In this document: positions 8,944 through 18,159 of the stretch, piece after piece
Layout of the letters: each line of letters opens with the position of its first letter
Numbering within the stretch: the first letter of the stretch is position 1
Assembly: GCA_942636505.2 (NCBI GenBank)
Contig: CALOGB020000056.1
Location: 186,001-250,000, forward strand
Source of the DNA: an uncultured bacterium
GTDB lineage: Bacteria; Pseudomonadota; Alphaproteobacteria; Sphingomonadales; Sphingomonadaceae
DNA length: 64,000 bases
Reading direction: 5' to 3'
Notes under the pieces: model-generated
Database searches by the model: none
Told to the model about the DNA's origin: nothing
The model's input: the letters and a program-made list of their open reading frames with translations, nothing else
Translations under genes and position numbers: made by a program

Positions 8944-8966
8944 CCATATTCAAGACCATATTCAAG
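8944..8966 (+). promoter_or_regulatory. Tandem 11-bp repeat upstream of degP, possible operator
   Basis: CCATATTCAAG occurs at 8944-8954 and again at 8956-8966, so the copies repeat every 12 bp, followed by a degenerate ATTCAGA. The repeats lie 67-89 bp before the degP start, in the only gap of the hflK-hflC-degP run. A stress regulator site is plausible, but no known motif was recognised. Confidence 0.35.
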
Positions 8967-9032
8967 CATCATTCAGAACGGCGTCCCTACGGGGTACCTG
9001 TTTCGATTGATGAAACGAGAGGACAACATCTA

Positions 9033-10589
9033 GTGCGTTACGCCTACGCCATTACCAGTGCTCTTCTCCTCGGCGGCGCGACCGCGACGCTCGCGCTCCA
9101 GCCGAGCGGCGCGCAGGTTGCGCAGAACGAACCCGGTGCGATCCAGGCCGTCTCGCCGAAGCCCGGCGCGCCGATGAGCTTCGCCGACATGGTCGCGCGG
9201 CTCCAGCCTGCCGTCGTGAACATCTCGACCAAGCAGACGATCGTCCAGAAGCAACAGGCCAATCCGTTCGCGGGCACGCCGTTTGGCGACCTATTCGGTG
9301 GCATGGGCGGCGGTGGCCAGGGCGGCGCGCCGGTGAAGCGCGAAGGCGCCTCGCTCGGTTCGGGCTTCCTGATCTCGCCGGACGGCTATGTCGTCACGAA
9401 CAACCACGTGATCTCGCCGGGCGCGCAGGGCGCGACAGTCGATTCGATCACCGTGACGCTCAGCGACAAGAAGGAATATGTCGCCAAGGTCATCGGCAAG
9501 GATCAGGAATCCGATCTCGCGCTGCTGAAGATCGATGCGGCAAACCTCCCGTTCGTGAAGTTTGGCGATTCGAATGGCGCGCGCGTCGGCGACTGGGTCG
9601 TGGCGATCGGCGAGCCATTCGGTCTCGGCGGCACCGTCACCGCGGGTATCGTTTCTGCAATCAACCGCGTCACCGGTCAGGGCGGCGCGTATGACCGCTT
9701 CATCCAGACCGATGCGTCGATCAACCAGGGCAACTCGGGTGGCCCGATGTTCGATCTCAACGGCAACGTGATCGGCGTGAACTCGCAGATCTTCAGCCAG
9801 TCGGGCGGCAATATCGGGATCGGCTTCGCGATCCCCGCGGCCGTTGCCAAGCCGATCATCGCGACCTTCATGAAGGGTGGCACGATCGAGCGCGGCTATA
9901 TCGGCGTCCAGCTTCAGCCGGGCGGCACGATCAACGAGGATACCGCGGCGGCACTCGGCATCGCCAAGAATCAAGGCGAGCTGATCAACGACGTCACCGC
10001 AGGCGGCCCGGCGGCAAAGGCCGGCGTGCGCGCAGGCGACGTCGTGACCAAGGTCAACGGCCAGGTCGTCACCGTCGACCAGTCGCTGTCCTACCTCGTC
10101 TCGAACGTGAAGCCTGGCCAGACCGCGCGTCTCGACATCCTGCGCAACGGCAAGCCGGTGGTCGCCAACGTGGTCGTCGTACCGCGTCCGAGCGCCGACA
10201 AGCTCGCCGCGACGCTGGGTGGCGATGCGCAGGGCTTCGGCACCGACGACGGTGATGACGGCGATGATTCCGCAACGCCCGCCGCACCGACGGCAGGTGC
10301 CGCACTCGGGATCGGCGTCCAGCCGCTGACCCCGGCGATCGCGCAGGCGGTCGGCGTCGAGGCGAGCACGCAGGGCGTCGTCATCGCCGTGGTCGCACCG
10401 ACCAGCGATGCGGCCGGCAAGCTCAAGCGCGGCGACGTCATCATCTCGGTCAACGGCACGCCCGTCCGCACCGCGGTCGACGTCCAGAACGCGGTCAACG
10501 TCGCCAAGGCCGCCGGTCGCCCGCAGGTCCTGTTGCAGGTCAAGCGTGGCCGCAGCCCGGCACAGTTCCTGCCGGTCAAAATTAAGTAA
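9033..10589 (+). CDS. degP: Do-family periplasmic serine endopeptidase (DegP/MucD-like)
   Basis: Periplasmic quality-control protease and chaperone for misfolded envelope proteins. The 518-residue protein has a signal peptide (about 1-27), a trypsin-like domain with triad H125 (NNHV), D161 (SDLALL) and S235 (GNSGGP), and two PDZ domains (about 285-385 and 425-515) separated by an acidic, low-complexity linker (DDGDDGDDS). The start is GTG at 9033 with GAGAGGAC at 9017-9024. It follows hflC by 114 bp, an order in which membrane (FtsH-HflKC) and periplasmic proteolysis sit together. A terminator follows. Confidence 0.94.
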   Translation: MRYAYAITSALLLGGATATLALQPSGAQVAQNEPGAIQAVSPKPGAPMSFADMVARLQPAVVNISTKQTIVQKQQANPFAGTPFGDLFGGMGGGGQGGAPVKREGASLGSGFLISPDGYVVTNNHVISPGAQGATVDSITVTLSDKKEYVAKVIGKDQESDLALLKIDAANLPFVKFGDSNGARVGDWVVAIGEPFGLGGTVTAGIVSAINRVTGQGGAYDRFIQTDASINQGNSGGPMFDLNGNVIGVNSQIFSQSGGNIGIGFAIPAAVAKPIIATFMKGGTIERGYIGVQLQPGGTINEDTAAALGIAKNQGELINDVTAGGPAAKAGVRAGDVVTKVNGQVVTVDQSLSYLVSNVKPGQTARLDILRNGKPVVANVVVVPRPSADKLAATLGGDAQGFGTDDGDDGDDSATPAAPTAGAALGIGVQPLTPAIAQAVGVEASTQGVVIAVVAPTSDAAGKLKRGDVIISVNGTPVRTAVDVQNAVNVAKAAGRPQVLLQVKRGRSPAQFLPVKIK

Positions 10590-10613
10590 TCCACGACCGA
10601 CACGACTGACCTG

Positions 10614-10647
10614 AAAGGACCGTCGCTCCCTTGAGCGGCGGTCCTTT
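10614..10647 (+). terminator. Rho-independent terminator after degP
   Basis: The stem AAAGGACCG with CGCTC pairs with GAGCG and CGGTCCTTT around a short CCTT loop, followed by TTTTTCTTT. It ends the hflK-hflC-degP transcription unit. Confidence 0.85.
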
Positions 10648-10700
10648 TTCTTTGCGGCGCGCGGGGTTAGGGTCGGCGCCGCATACAGAGGACGAGACCC

Positions 10701-12344
10701 ATGACCGACGGCATCTTCATCGGCGCGAGCGTGGACGGTAAGCCGCAGACGCTCGAATTGAAGCGCGCCAATCGCCACGGCCTGATCGCGGGCGCGACCG
10801 GCACCGGCAAGACGGTGACGTTGCAGGGCATCATCGAGGGCTTCTCGGCGAACGGCGTGCCGTGCTTCGTCGCCGACGTGAAGGGCGACCTGTCGGGCCT
10901 CGCGATGGCCGGGTCGCCGACCGCGAAGACGCACGCGACCTTCGCCGAACGCGCCAAGGCGATCGGTGACGATGGCTGGGCCTATGCCGACAACCCGGTG
11001 CAGTTCTGGGACCTGTTCGGCAAGCAGGGCCATCCGATCCGCACCACGATCAGCGAGATGGGGCCGCTGCTGCTGTCGCGGCTGATGGACCTCAACGAGG
11101 TACAGGAGGGCGTGCTGACGATCGCCTTCCACGTCGCCGACAAGGAGGGGCTGCTGCTGATCGACCTCGACGATCTCCAGGCGATGCTGGCCGAATGCGC
11201 CGGCCGTGCCGATGAGTTGACGGTGACGTACGGCAACGTCTCGAAGCAATCAATCGGCGCGATCCAACGCTCGCTGCTCCAATTGCGCACGCAGGGCGCG
11301 GAGAATTTCTTTGGCGAACCCGCGCTCGAGATGAACGACTTTATCGGCGTCGACGACAAGGGGCGGGGGATCGTTAATATCCTTGCCGCCGACAAGCTGA
11401 TGGCCTCGCCGAAGCTTTACGCGACGTTTCTGCTATGGCTGATGAGCGAGCTGTTCGAGCATCTTCCCGAGGTCGGCGATCGCGACAAGCCGGTGCTGTG
11501 CTTTTTCTTCGACGAGGCGCATCTGCTGTTCGACGAGGCGCCTAAAGCGCTGCTGGAGAAGATCGAACAGGTCGTCCGACTGATCCGCTCGAAGGGGGTG
11601 GGCGTGTATTTCATCACGCAGAACCCGATCGACGTTCCCGATACGGTGGCGGGGCAGCTCGGCAATCGCGTCCAGCATGCGCTGCGCGCGTTCACCCCGC
11701 GCGATCAGGCGGCGGTGCGCTCGGCGGCGGAGACGTTCCGCGCGAACACCGGCGTCGATGTCGCGACGATCATCACCGAGCTTAAGGTGGGTGAGGCGCT
11801 GGTGTCGCTGCTCCAAGCGGACGGTGCGCCGACGCCGGTCGAGCGGACGCTGGTCAAGCCGCCTGCCTCGCGCGTCGGCCCGATCACCCCTGCCGAGCGG
11901 AAGGTGATGATCGAGACCGATGCGATCGGCGCGAAATACGACACGCTGGTCGATCGCGAATCGGCGGAGGAGTTGCTGGCCGCGAAGACGCAGGAGGCGA
12001 GTGCTGCGGCGGCCGAGGCCAAGGCGACGACCGAGGCGGAAAAGACTGCGGCGGCGCAGGCGAAGGTCGAGGCGAAGGTAGCGAAAGAGGCGGAACGCGC
12101 GCGTGTCGCTGACCAGCGCGAGGCGGATCGCCAGCAGCGAGAGGCCGACCGCGAGGCGGCGAATTCGCCTTGGACCAAGATGGCGACCTCCGCGACGAGA
12201 GCCGCGAGTTCGTCGATCGGCCGTCAGGTTGCGAACGAGATCGGCAAGCAGGTCTTCGGGACGAAGTCGCGCCGCTCGCCGTCGAGCGGCGGTTTGGTCG
12301 GCACAGTCCTGCGCGGGGTTTTAGGCGGCCTCTTCCGGGGCTAG
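10701..12344 (+). CDS. HerA-like ATPase, DUF853 family (YjgR-like)
   Basis: A 547-residue P-loop ATPase related to the C-terminal half of HerA/FtsK-type DNA translocases. Walker A GATGTGKT lies at 31-38 and Walker B FFFDEAHLLF near 268, followed by an RSKGVGVYFITQNP segment typical of the family. The last 150 residues include a long Ala/Glu/Arg-rich coiled coil. The role of DUF853 proteins is not established; DNA or nucleic-acid translocation is inferred from HerA. No NurA-type nuclease lies next to it, so this is not a HerA-NurA repair or defence operon. Confidence 0.88.
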   Translation: MTDGIFIGASVDGKPQTLELKRANRHGLIAGATGTGKTVTLQGIIEGFSANGVPCFVADVKGDLSGLAMAGSPTAKTHATFAERAKAIGDDGWAYADNPVQFWDLFGKQGHPIRTTISEMGPLLLSRLMDLNEVQEGVLTIAFHVADKEGLLLIDLDDLQAMLAECAGRADELTVTYGNVSKQSIGAIQRSLLQLRTQGAENFFGEPALEMNDFIGVDDKGRGIVNILAADKLMASPKLYATFLLWLMSELFEHLPEVGDRDKPVLCFFFDEAHLLFDEAPKALLEKIEQVVRLIRSKGVGVYFITQNPIDVPDTVAGQLGNRVQHALRAFTPRDQAAVRSAAETFRANTGVDVATIITELKVGEALVSLLQADGAPTPVERTLVKPPASRVGPITPAERKVMIETDAIGAKYDTLVDRESAEELLAAKTQEASAAAAEAKATTEAEKTAAAQAKVEAKVAKEAERARVADQREADRQQREADREAANSPWTKMATSATRAASSSIGRQVANEIGKQVFGTKSRRSPSSGGLVGTVLRGVLGGLFRG

Positions 12345-12385
12345 ACTGCCTGCATGATCTGGGGCGTGCAGCCACCCCAACCAAA

Positions 12386-12490
12386 CACCACCCCGGCGGA
12401 GGCCGGGGCCCAATTGGGGAACGGAGGTAACGTCGGACGGCGCTTCGTTACATCGACCTTTCCAATTGGGCCCCGGCCTTCGCCGGCGTG
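12386..12490. repeat. Intergenic inverted-repeat doublet, family A
   Basis: Arms ACCACCCCGG / GGAGGCCGGGGCCCAATTGG and the mirror CCAATTGGGCCCCGGCC / GCCGGCGTGG, with about 35 bp between. It fills most of the gap between the HerA-like gene and the amidohydrolase and ends about 14 bp before the amidohydrolase ribosome site. The next gene's frame is open through it. Confidence 0.85.
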
Positions 12491-12515
12491 GAAGCCAGTT
12501 TTCAAGGAGTCAGAT

Positions 12516-13760
12516 ATGTCCCTCGATTTTGAATCCACTACCGACTGGGCCCCGACCGACTGGACCGCCATCGGCGAGGACAGCCTCGACGAAGCCATCA
12601 CCCTCCGCCGCGCGATCCACGCCGATCCCGAAGTCGGACTCCACTGCCCCCGCACCTCGGACAAGGTGAAGGCCGCGCTCGCGGGGCTCCCGCTCGAGAT
12701 CCGCGAGGGGACGTCGACCACCGGCTTCGTCGCGATCCTGCGCGGCGGGCGAGGTAGCACGGCCGGCGGCAACGGCCGCACGGTGCTGCTCCGCGGAGAC
12801 ATGGATGCGCTGCCGATGCAGGAGGAAACCGGTCTGCCGTTCGCGTCGAAGATCGACGGCGCTATGCATGCTTGCGGGCATGACTCGCATACCGCGATGC
12901 TGGTCGGTGCGGCCAAGGCGTTGTGCGCACGGCGTGACGAACTGCCTGGCACGGTCGTCTTCATGTTCCAGCCGGGCGAGGAGGGGCATCACGGCGCGCG
13001 TCACATGATCGCCGACGGCCTGCTCGACTCACCCCTGCCCGAGGCGGGCTTCGCGCTGCATATTTCGCCGAACATGCCGATGGGCCACGTCGTCAGCCGC
13101 GCCGGCACGCTAATGGCGTCGACCGATACGCTGCGCGCGACGATCACCGGCCGCGGCGGGCATGCCGCAATGCCGCACGACTGCCTCGACCCGCTGCCGA
13201 TCGCCTGCGAGATCGTCCCGGCCTTGCAGACGTATATCGCGCGGCAGGTGGCGGTCACCGACCCCGCCGTCCTCTCGATCACCAAGCTAAACGCCGGCAG
13301 CGCGCACAACGTTATCCCGTCGACCGTCGAGATGCTCGGCACGATGCGCACGCTCTCGGAGCGTACCCGCGAGCAGGTCCGCGCGGCGTTCATCCGCATG
13401 GTCGAGGGCATCGCTGCGGCGCACGGGGCGGTGGGTACGCCGACGATCGAGGAAGGCTATCCGGTTACGGTCAACGACGAGCGCGCGACCGACCTGATGA
13501 AGGCATGCGCGACGGCGATCGGTGGCGAGGGCGCGTATCAGGTGATGCCGCCGATGATGGGTGCGGAGGACTTCTCGTACGTGCTCCAGAAGCTGCCCGG
13601 CGCGATGGCGTTCATCGGTGCCGCGCCCGAGGGTAGCGATCCGCGTACCAACCCGCCGCTGCACAACACGAAGATGACGATCGACGAACGCGTGATGGCG
13701 CACGGGATCGCGATGCACTGCGCGGTGGCAGAGCGGTTTCTGGCGAACGGGTTCGACTGA
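12516..13760 (+). CDS. M20 family amidohydrolase (hippurate/N-acyl amino acid hydrolase type)
   Basis: A 414-residue cytosolic metallo-hydrolase that removes acyl groups from N-acyl amino acids or similar amides; the substrate cannot be told. The metal site is visible as HACGHDSHTAML (about residues 117-128) and GEEGHHGARHM, with a late ligand in MMGAEDFSYVLQ. The ATG at 12516 follows AAGGAG at 12504-12509. The frame is open upstream through the family-A repeat, but that part is not gene. It stands alone, divided from neighbours by repeats on both sides. Confidence 0.88.
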   Translation: MSLDFESTTDWAPTDWTAIGEDSLDEAITLRRAIHADPEVGLHCPRTSDKVKAALAGLPLEIREGTSTTGFVAILRGGRGSTAGGNGRTVLLRGDMDALPMQEETGLPFASKIDGAMHACGHDSHTAMLVGAAKALCARRDELPGTVVFMFQPGEEGHHGARHMIADGLLDSPLPEAGFALHISPNMPMGHVVSRAGTLMASTDTLRATITGRGGHAAMPHDCLDPLPIACEIVPALQTYIARQVAVTDPAVLSITKLNAGSAHNVIPSTVEMLGTMRTLSERTREQVRAAFIRMVEGIAAAHGAVGTPTIEEGYPVTVNDERATDLMKACATAIGGEGAYQVMPPMMGAEDFSYVLQKLPGAMAFIGAAPEGSDPRTNPPLHNTKMTIDERVMAHGIAMHCAVAERFLANGFD

Positions 13761-13771
13761 GAGCGCCTGTT

Positions 13772-13884
13772 GCTCCCCTCCCTGGAAGGGAGGGGCAGGG
13801 GGTGGGTCAGCTTCCGCATTCCCAGACGTTGGTGGCTCGAACCGGCCGACCCACCCCCGACCCCTCCCTTTCAGGAAGGGGAGC
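13772..13884. repeat. Intergenic inverted-repeat doublet, family C (empty)
   Basis: Arm 1 reads GCTCCCCTCCCTGGAAGGG then AGGGG...GGGGGTGGGTC; arm 2 is its mirror, GACCCACCCCCGACCCC then TCCCTTTCAGGAAGGGGAGC. About 38 bp of spacer separates them. The arms match those around the DUF559 genes at 36501 and 44241, but here there is no gene inside. It lies between two convergent genes. Confidence 0.88.
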
Positions 13885-13890
13885 AGAAGC

Positions 13891-15003
13891 TCAGCTTCTC
13901 GGCCGCGTTGTCCCGGCATAGTTGGCCACCGCCGCCGCGGCCGCCTGGATCAATTTCTGGCGTTCGGGCATCGGCCGGATGGTGTCGCCGATCATCACTG
14001 CGATTCCATACCGACGTCCATCGGGGGCGGTGAGGAGGCCGACGTCGTTGAAGCCGGCGTTGCGACGGCCGAGGTCCTGGCCGGTGCCGGTCTTGTGCGC
14101 GATCTCCCAGCCGCCGGGGAGTGCGGCGCGCAAGCGAGCGCGGCCGGTTACCGAGCGGCCCATCGTGTCGAGGAGGATCTTGGTGGAGGTCTCAGACAAG
14201 AGATCGCCCTTTGCCAGTCGGGCGATCGCATCGGCGATCGCGATCGGCGCGGCGCCATCGGGCGGATTCCGGACATATGCGTTCAGCGCAGCCTCGCGCA
14301 CCGCGGGCGACAGCCGGTTGCGTGCCGTCATGAAGCCACCATTGACCGCGTAGGACGGCTGCCAGACGAGCCCTGCCGTGCCGCTCTGCAACAGCCGCTC
14401 GCCCGGCCCGAACCGGATCGCGCCGAGTTGTTTGCGCGCGATCATCGACCGTACCGCGGATGGCCCACCGACACGCGTGAGCAACCGGTCGTTCGCGGTA
14501 TTGTCGCTATGCGTCAGCGCGCGCGTCAGCAGCTCGCCGACCGTCGTCCGGTAGCCGTCGCCCTTGACCAGCATCGCGATCGGCTGGTGGAACAGCGTCA
14601 GATCCTGCGGCCGCACGACGATCGGCTCGTCGAGGCGGATCTTGCCCTGATCGCGCAGGTCCATCACGGTCATCGCGACCCAGAGCTTGCTGACCGACTG
14701 CTGCGGCAGCAACTGGCGACCGCCGGCCTCGACCGTCCAGCCATCATCGACCGCGCGTATCGCGATCCCCGCCTTGCCCTGGAACCCGCTCTGCAGTTCG
14801 GAGATCGCGTTGACGAGACCGGCGGGCGCGGCGCGCGGCGTACGTGGCAGGGGCGGCGGCACCGGGATCGACACGAACCCCTCGGACTGATGCACCGGGG
14901 AGACGGCGGGCGGGGTCGGTCGCGACGCCGATCCGCATCCGGCGAGCGCCGTGCCGAACAGGGCGGTTGCCAAAAGACGCTTGAACGCACTCGCCGATGT
15001 CAT
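13891..15003 (-). CDS. Class A beta-lactamase, lipoprotein type
   Basis: A 370-residue serine beta-lactamase candidate. A lipobox (LAGC at 20-23) with a preceding hydrophobic segment predicts a lipoprotein, and a Pro-rich linker runs to about residue 60. Active-site motifs are SVSK at 103-106, SDN at 166-168 and KTG at 304-306. The omega-loop glutamate is probably E202 in ERLLQ, at the right distance (36) after SDN, but with Gln where ExxLN normally has Asn. The spacing from E202 to KTG is longer than usual, so an insertion is present. The start at 15003 is the only one that places the signal peptide properly. Its effect on particular antibiotics cannot be read from sequence. Confidence 0.83.
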   Translation of the reverse strand: MTSASAFKRLLATALFGTALAGCGSASRPTPPAVSPVHQSEGFVSIPVPPPLPRTPRAAPAGLVNAISELQSGFQGKAGIAIRAVDDGWTVEAGGRQLLPQQSVSKLWVAMTVMDLRDQGKIRLDEPIVVRPQDLTLFHQPIAMLVKGDGYRTTVGELLTRALTHSDNTANDRLLTRVGGPSAVRSMIARKQLGAIRFGPGERLLQSGTAGLVWQPSYAVNGGFMTARNRLSPAVREAALNAYVRNPPDGAAPIAIADAIARLAKGDLLSETSTKILLDTMGRSVTGRARLRAALPGGWEIAHKTGTGQDLGRRNAGFNDVGLLTAPDGRRYGIAVMIGDTIRPMPERQKLIQAAAAAVANYAGTTRPRS

Positions 15004-15121
15004 GATGGATTGAACGCCCTGCACTGAAGCATCGACCCTTATCCGTTGATCGGCCACGTGAAACCGCGGTGGCACGTCGCTGCGACGAAGCGCGCCGACG
15101 ATGCGCCGAGCCGCCGCCACA

Positions 15122-16699
15122 CTATGGAACGAGAACCGTGTCGACCGCCTCGGGCAGCGTCTCGGGGTAGTCGAGCGTGAAGTGCAGCCCGCGGCTCTCG
15201 TGCCGGTGCAGTGCGGATCGGACGATCAGCTCGGCGGTCTGGAGGAGGTTGCGCAGCTCGATCAGGTCGGGCGTGACGCGGAAATGCTGGTAATATTCCG
15301 CAACCTCGTCGTTGAGCAGTTCGATGCGGTGCTTGGCGCGTTCGAGCCGTTTGGTGGTGCGGACGATGCCGACGTAATTCCACATGAAGCGGCGGATTTC
15401 GGTCCAGGTCTGCTTGATCACGACCTCTTCGTCCGAGTCCGTGACGCGGCTTTCGTCCCACGGGCGGATCGGCGGGGGCGGGGGGAGCGAGTCCCACGCG
15501 GCTGCGATGCTGTCCGCCGCCGCCTCGCCGAACACGAAGCATTCGAGCAGCGAATTTGACGCGAGCCGGTTGGCGCCGTGCAGGCCGGACTCGGTGCACT
15601 CGCCTGCCGCATACAGGCCCGGGAGATCGGTCTTGCCGTGTTCGTCGATGACGATGCCGCCGCACGTGTAGTGCTGTGCGGGGACGACCGGGATCGGCTG
15701 CGTCGTCATGTCGATGCCGAGACCGAGCAGCTTTTCATGGATGTTAGGGAAGTGATGCCGGATGAATTCGGCCGGCATGTGGCTGATGTCGAGATGGACG
15801 TAATCGAGCCCGTAGCGCTTGATCTCGGCATCGATCGCGCGCGCGACGATATCGCGGGGGGCGAGCTCCATCCGCGCGGGGTCGTAGTAGGTCATGAAGC
15901 GCTTGCCGGTCGACGGATTGATCAACCGCCCGCCTTCGCCGCGGACCGCCTCGGTGATCAGGAAATTCTTGACCTCCAGATTGTAGAGGCAGGTCGGGTG
16001 GAACTGCATCATCTCCATGTTGGAGACGCGCGCGCCCGCACGCCATGCCATCGCGATGCCGTCGCCGGTCGCGCCGCGGGGCGCGGTCGAGAAGAGATAG
16101 GTGCGTCCCGCGCCGCCGGTCGCGAGGATCGTCGCGCGCGCGGTGTAGAGGGCGACGCGCTCGGTCTTGCGGTCGACCGCGTAGACGCCCCAGACGTTGC
16201 CGGACCCCGAATAGCGTTCCTCGTGACGGCCGGTGGCGAGGTCGATCGCGATCTGGTCGGGCACGAGCGTAATGTTCGGGTGTGCTTCGGCGGCTTTCTG
16301 CAACGCCTCCTGCACCGCCCAGCCGGTCGCGTCGGCAACGTGGACGATGCGGCGATGCGAGTGGCCGCCTTCGCGCGTCAGGTGGAGCGCGTTGCCTTCG
16401 GTCTCGAACGGCACGCCGAGATGCGTGAGGCGTTCGATCGCGGCGGGGGCGCCCTCGACGACCATCTCAACGATCGCGCGGTCGTTGAGGCCGGCGCCGG
16501 CGACCATCGTGTCCTCGACATGGTTCTCGAACGTATCGCCGGGTTCGAGCACCGCGGCGATCCCGCCTTGCGCCCAGGCGGTCGACCCTTCGTTGAGCGC
16601 ACCCTTCGCTAACACCGTGACCTTGAAGCGGTCGGCGAGGTTGAGCGCCGCGGTTAGACCTGCGGCGCCCGAGCCGACGATCAGGATGTCGCTCGTCAT
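15122..16699 (-). CDS. nadB: L-aspartate oxidase NadB
   Basis: Oxidises L-aspartate to iminoaspartate with FAD, the first step of de novo NAD synthesis; NadA, a [4Fe-4S] enzyme, uses the product. The 525-residue protein starts with the FAD-binding motif GSGAAG at 8-13, has the Gly-rich EGGHSHRRIVH segment, and ends with a helical C-terminal domain as in the succinate dehydrogenase/NadB flavoprotein family. nadA and nadC are not adjacent. The start overlaps the stop of the upstream ABC ATPase by four bases, so the two are cotranscribed. Confidence 0.95.
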   Translation of the reverse strand: MTSDILIVGSGAAGLTAALNLADRFKVTVLAKGALNEGSTAWAQGGIAAVLEPGDTFENHVEDTMVAGAGLNDRAIVEMVVEGAPAAIERLTHLGVPFETEGNALHLTREGGHSHRRIVHVADATGWAVQEALQKAAEAHPNITLVPDQIAIDLATGRHEERYSGSGNVWGVYAVDRKTERVALYTARATILATGGAGRTYLFSTAPRGATGDGIAMAWRAGARVSNMEMMQFHPTCLYNLEVKNFLITEAVRGEGGRLINPSTGKRFMTYYDPARMELAPRDIVARAIDAEIKRYGLDYVHLDISHMPAEFIRHHFPNIHEKLLGLGIDMTTQPIPVVPAQHYTCGGIVIDEHGKTDLPGLYAAGECTESGLHGANRLASNSLLECFVFGEAAADSIAAAWDSLPPPPPIRPWDESRVTDSDEEVVIKQTWTEIRRFMWNYVGIVRTTKRLERAKHRIELLNDEVAEYYQHFRVTPDLIELRNLLQTAELIVRSALHRHESRGLHFTLDYPETLPEAVDTVLVP

Positions 16700-17634
16700 G
16701 CGTTGGCGGCGCGGGTCAGGCTGAGGAAGACGTCCTCGAGATCGGGTTCCTTGGTCGAGACGTCGACGATGCCGAAGCCGCTGCCTTGGATCGCGGCGAG
16801 GACTTCGCCGGCGTTCACGCGGTCCTTCTTGTAGGTGATCTCGAGCGTCCGCGTGCCCTTGAGCGCGATCTTCTGGAAGCAGGCGTTGGCGGGGATGTCG
16901 GTCACGTCGCGATCGACGGTGACGGCGACGATCTTCTCCTGCGCCTTGCCGACCAGTTCGCGCGTCGGTTCGTTCGCGATCAGCCGGCCGTTGTTGATGA
17001 TCGCGATCCGGTCGCAGAGTTCTTCGGCTTCCTCGAGGTAATGCGTGGTGAGAACCACCGTGACGCCGGCCTGGTTGAGGCTGCGGACATAGGTCCAGAG
17101 CTGTTGGCGCAGTTCGATGTCGACGCCAGCGGTCGGCTCGTCGAGGACGAGGACGGGGGGCGAGTGGACCATCGCTTTCGCCACCATCAGGCGGCGCTTC
17201 ATGCCGCCGGACAGCGTGCGGGCATAAGCGTGCGCCTTGTCGTCCAGATGGACCGCGCGGAGCAGTTCCATCGTGCGGCGCTTCGCCTTGGGCACGCCGT
17301 AGAGTCCGGCCTGGATCTCGAGCGTCTCGAATGGCGAGAAGAACGGGTCGAACAGGATCTCCTGGTTGACGATCCCGATCGATGCCTTGGCGTTGCGCGG
17401 GTGTTCGTCGATGTCGAACCCCCAGATCGCGGCGCTGCCGTCGGTCTTATTGACGAGGCCGGCGAGGATGTTGATCAGCGTGGACTTGCCTGCGCCGTTG
17501 GGGCCGAGCAATCCGAAGATCTGCCCACGCGGCACGTCGAACGTCACGTCGTCGAGCGCGCGCTTGGGCGGCGCGGTGCCGACGGGCGCGTAGGTCTTGC
17601 TGAGGTTTTTGATGGCGATCGCGGCTTCGGTCAT
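16696..17634 (-). CDS. ABC transporter ATP-binding protein
   Basis: A 312-residue ABC ATPase of the multidrug/daunorubicin (CcmA-like) group. Walker A GPNGAGKST is at 44-52, the signature LSGGMKRR near 143, and Walker B LVLDEPTAGVD near 163. The C-terminal 70 residues form the extra domain common in this group. No permease gene is adjacent: it is followed directly by nadB (ATGA overlap) and preceded by a repeat, so its membrane partner must be elsewhere or is missing. The substrate is unknown. Confidence 0.88.
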   Translation of the reverse strand: MTEAAIAIKNLSKTYAPVGTAPPKRALDDVTFDVPRGQIFGLLGPNGAGKSTLINILAGLVNKTDGSAAIWGFDIDEHPRNAKASIGIVNQEILFDPFFSPFETLEIQAGLYGVPKAKRRTMELLRAVHLDDKAHAYARTLSGGMKRRLMVAKAMVHSPPVLVLDEPTAGVDIELRQQLWTYVRSLNQAGVTVVLTTHYLEEAEELCDRIAIINNGRLIANEPTRELVGKAQEKIVAVTVDRDVTDIPANACFQKIALKGTRTLEITYKKDRVNAGEVLAAIQGSGFGIVDVSTKEPDLEDVFLSLTRAANA

Positions 17635-17695
17635 GGCTGCGGCATAGCGGGGGCGGCGGGGCTGGTCATCCCCTCGGGCGTTGCAAAGAAGATTT

Positions 17696-17839
17696 GTTCA
17701 CGCGGAGGCGCGGAGACGCGGAGGTGTTGCATCCAGCGCATCGGTCGGGAGACATCATGATCTGTTCCGTAGGTAGGTGATTGAGCGATCGCTACGCGAC
17801 AAGCGCAACACCTCCGCGTCTCCGCGCCTCCGCGTGAAC
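17696..17839. repeat. Perfect 35-bp inverted repeat, family E
   Basis: The arm at 17696-17730 (begins GTTCACGCGGAGGCGCGG, ends GTGTTGC) is matched perfectly by its reverse complement at 17805-17839, with a 74-bp spacer. A related shorter version lies at 42620-42677. The repeat takes up most of the 273-bp gap between the divergent ABC ATPase and zinc-finger genes; nothing else was seen there. Confidence 0.88.
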
Positions 17840-17907
17840 CCATTCTTCCTTCTGGACCACAGGAAGAAGCAATTGCCCGGCCCGCGCGCGCTTGCTATCG
17901 CCCCTGC

Positions 17908-18141
17908 ATGCATCCGCCGCTCGAAACCACCCGCGTCACCCACGCCCGCGTCGCCTGCGATGGCGCCACCGACATCCCCGGCGGCGCAGCGCTTGGCCAC
18001 CCGCGCGTCTGGTTGCAGATCGACGAGACCGGTTATGTCGATTGCGGCTATTGCGACCGCCGTTTCATCCTCGTCGGTGGTGCCGCCGACGGCGCAGACC
18101 AGGCGACTTTGCGCGATCACGGGGATGGCGCAGGGCGCTAA
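17908..18141 (+). CDS. CHCC zinc-finger protein (NDUFS6-like)
   Basis: A 77-residue protein with a single zf-CHCC domain. The four predicted zinc ligands are C17, H31, C46 and C49 ([10 protein letters not shown]). The family includes the mitochondrial complex I accessory subunit NDUFS6, and alphaproteobacterial members are short, as here. A link with NADH dehydrogenase is inferred only from the family. It is followed 18 bp later by tldD on the same strand. Confidence 0.82.
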   Translation: MHPPLETTRVTHARVACDGATDIPGGAALGHPRVWLQIDETGYVDCGYCDRRFILVGGAADGADQATLRDHGDGAGR

Positions 18142-18159
18142 GCCGCTTATATCTATCGG

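Noticed and set aside
9291-11249. A 652-codon open frame opposite degP and the HerA-like gene
   Set aside because: It runs across two real genes and their terminator, with low-complexity composition; typical high-GC shadow.
10701-12344. HerA-based defence or HerA-NurA repair island
   Set aside because: No nuclease, Sir2 or DUF4297 gene is adjacent; the protein fits the DUF853 family, which is common as a single gene.
17696-17839. The 35-bp perfect inverted repeat as ends of an insertion sequence
   Set aside because: The 74-bp interior cannot hold a transposase and no flanking duplication is seen; at most it is a non-autonomous element.
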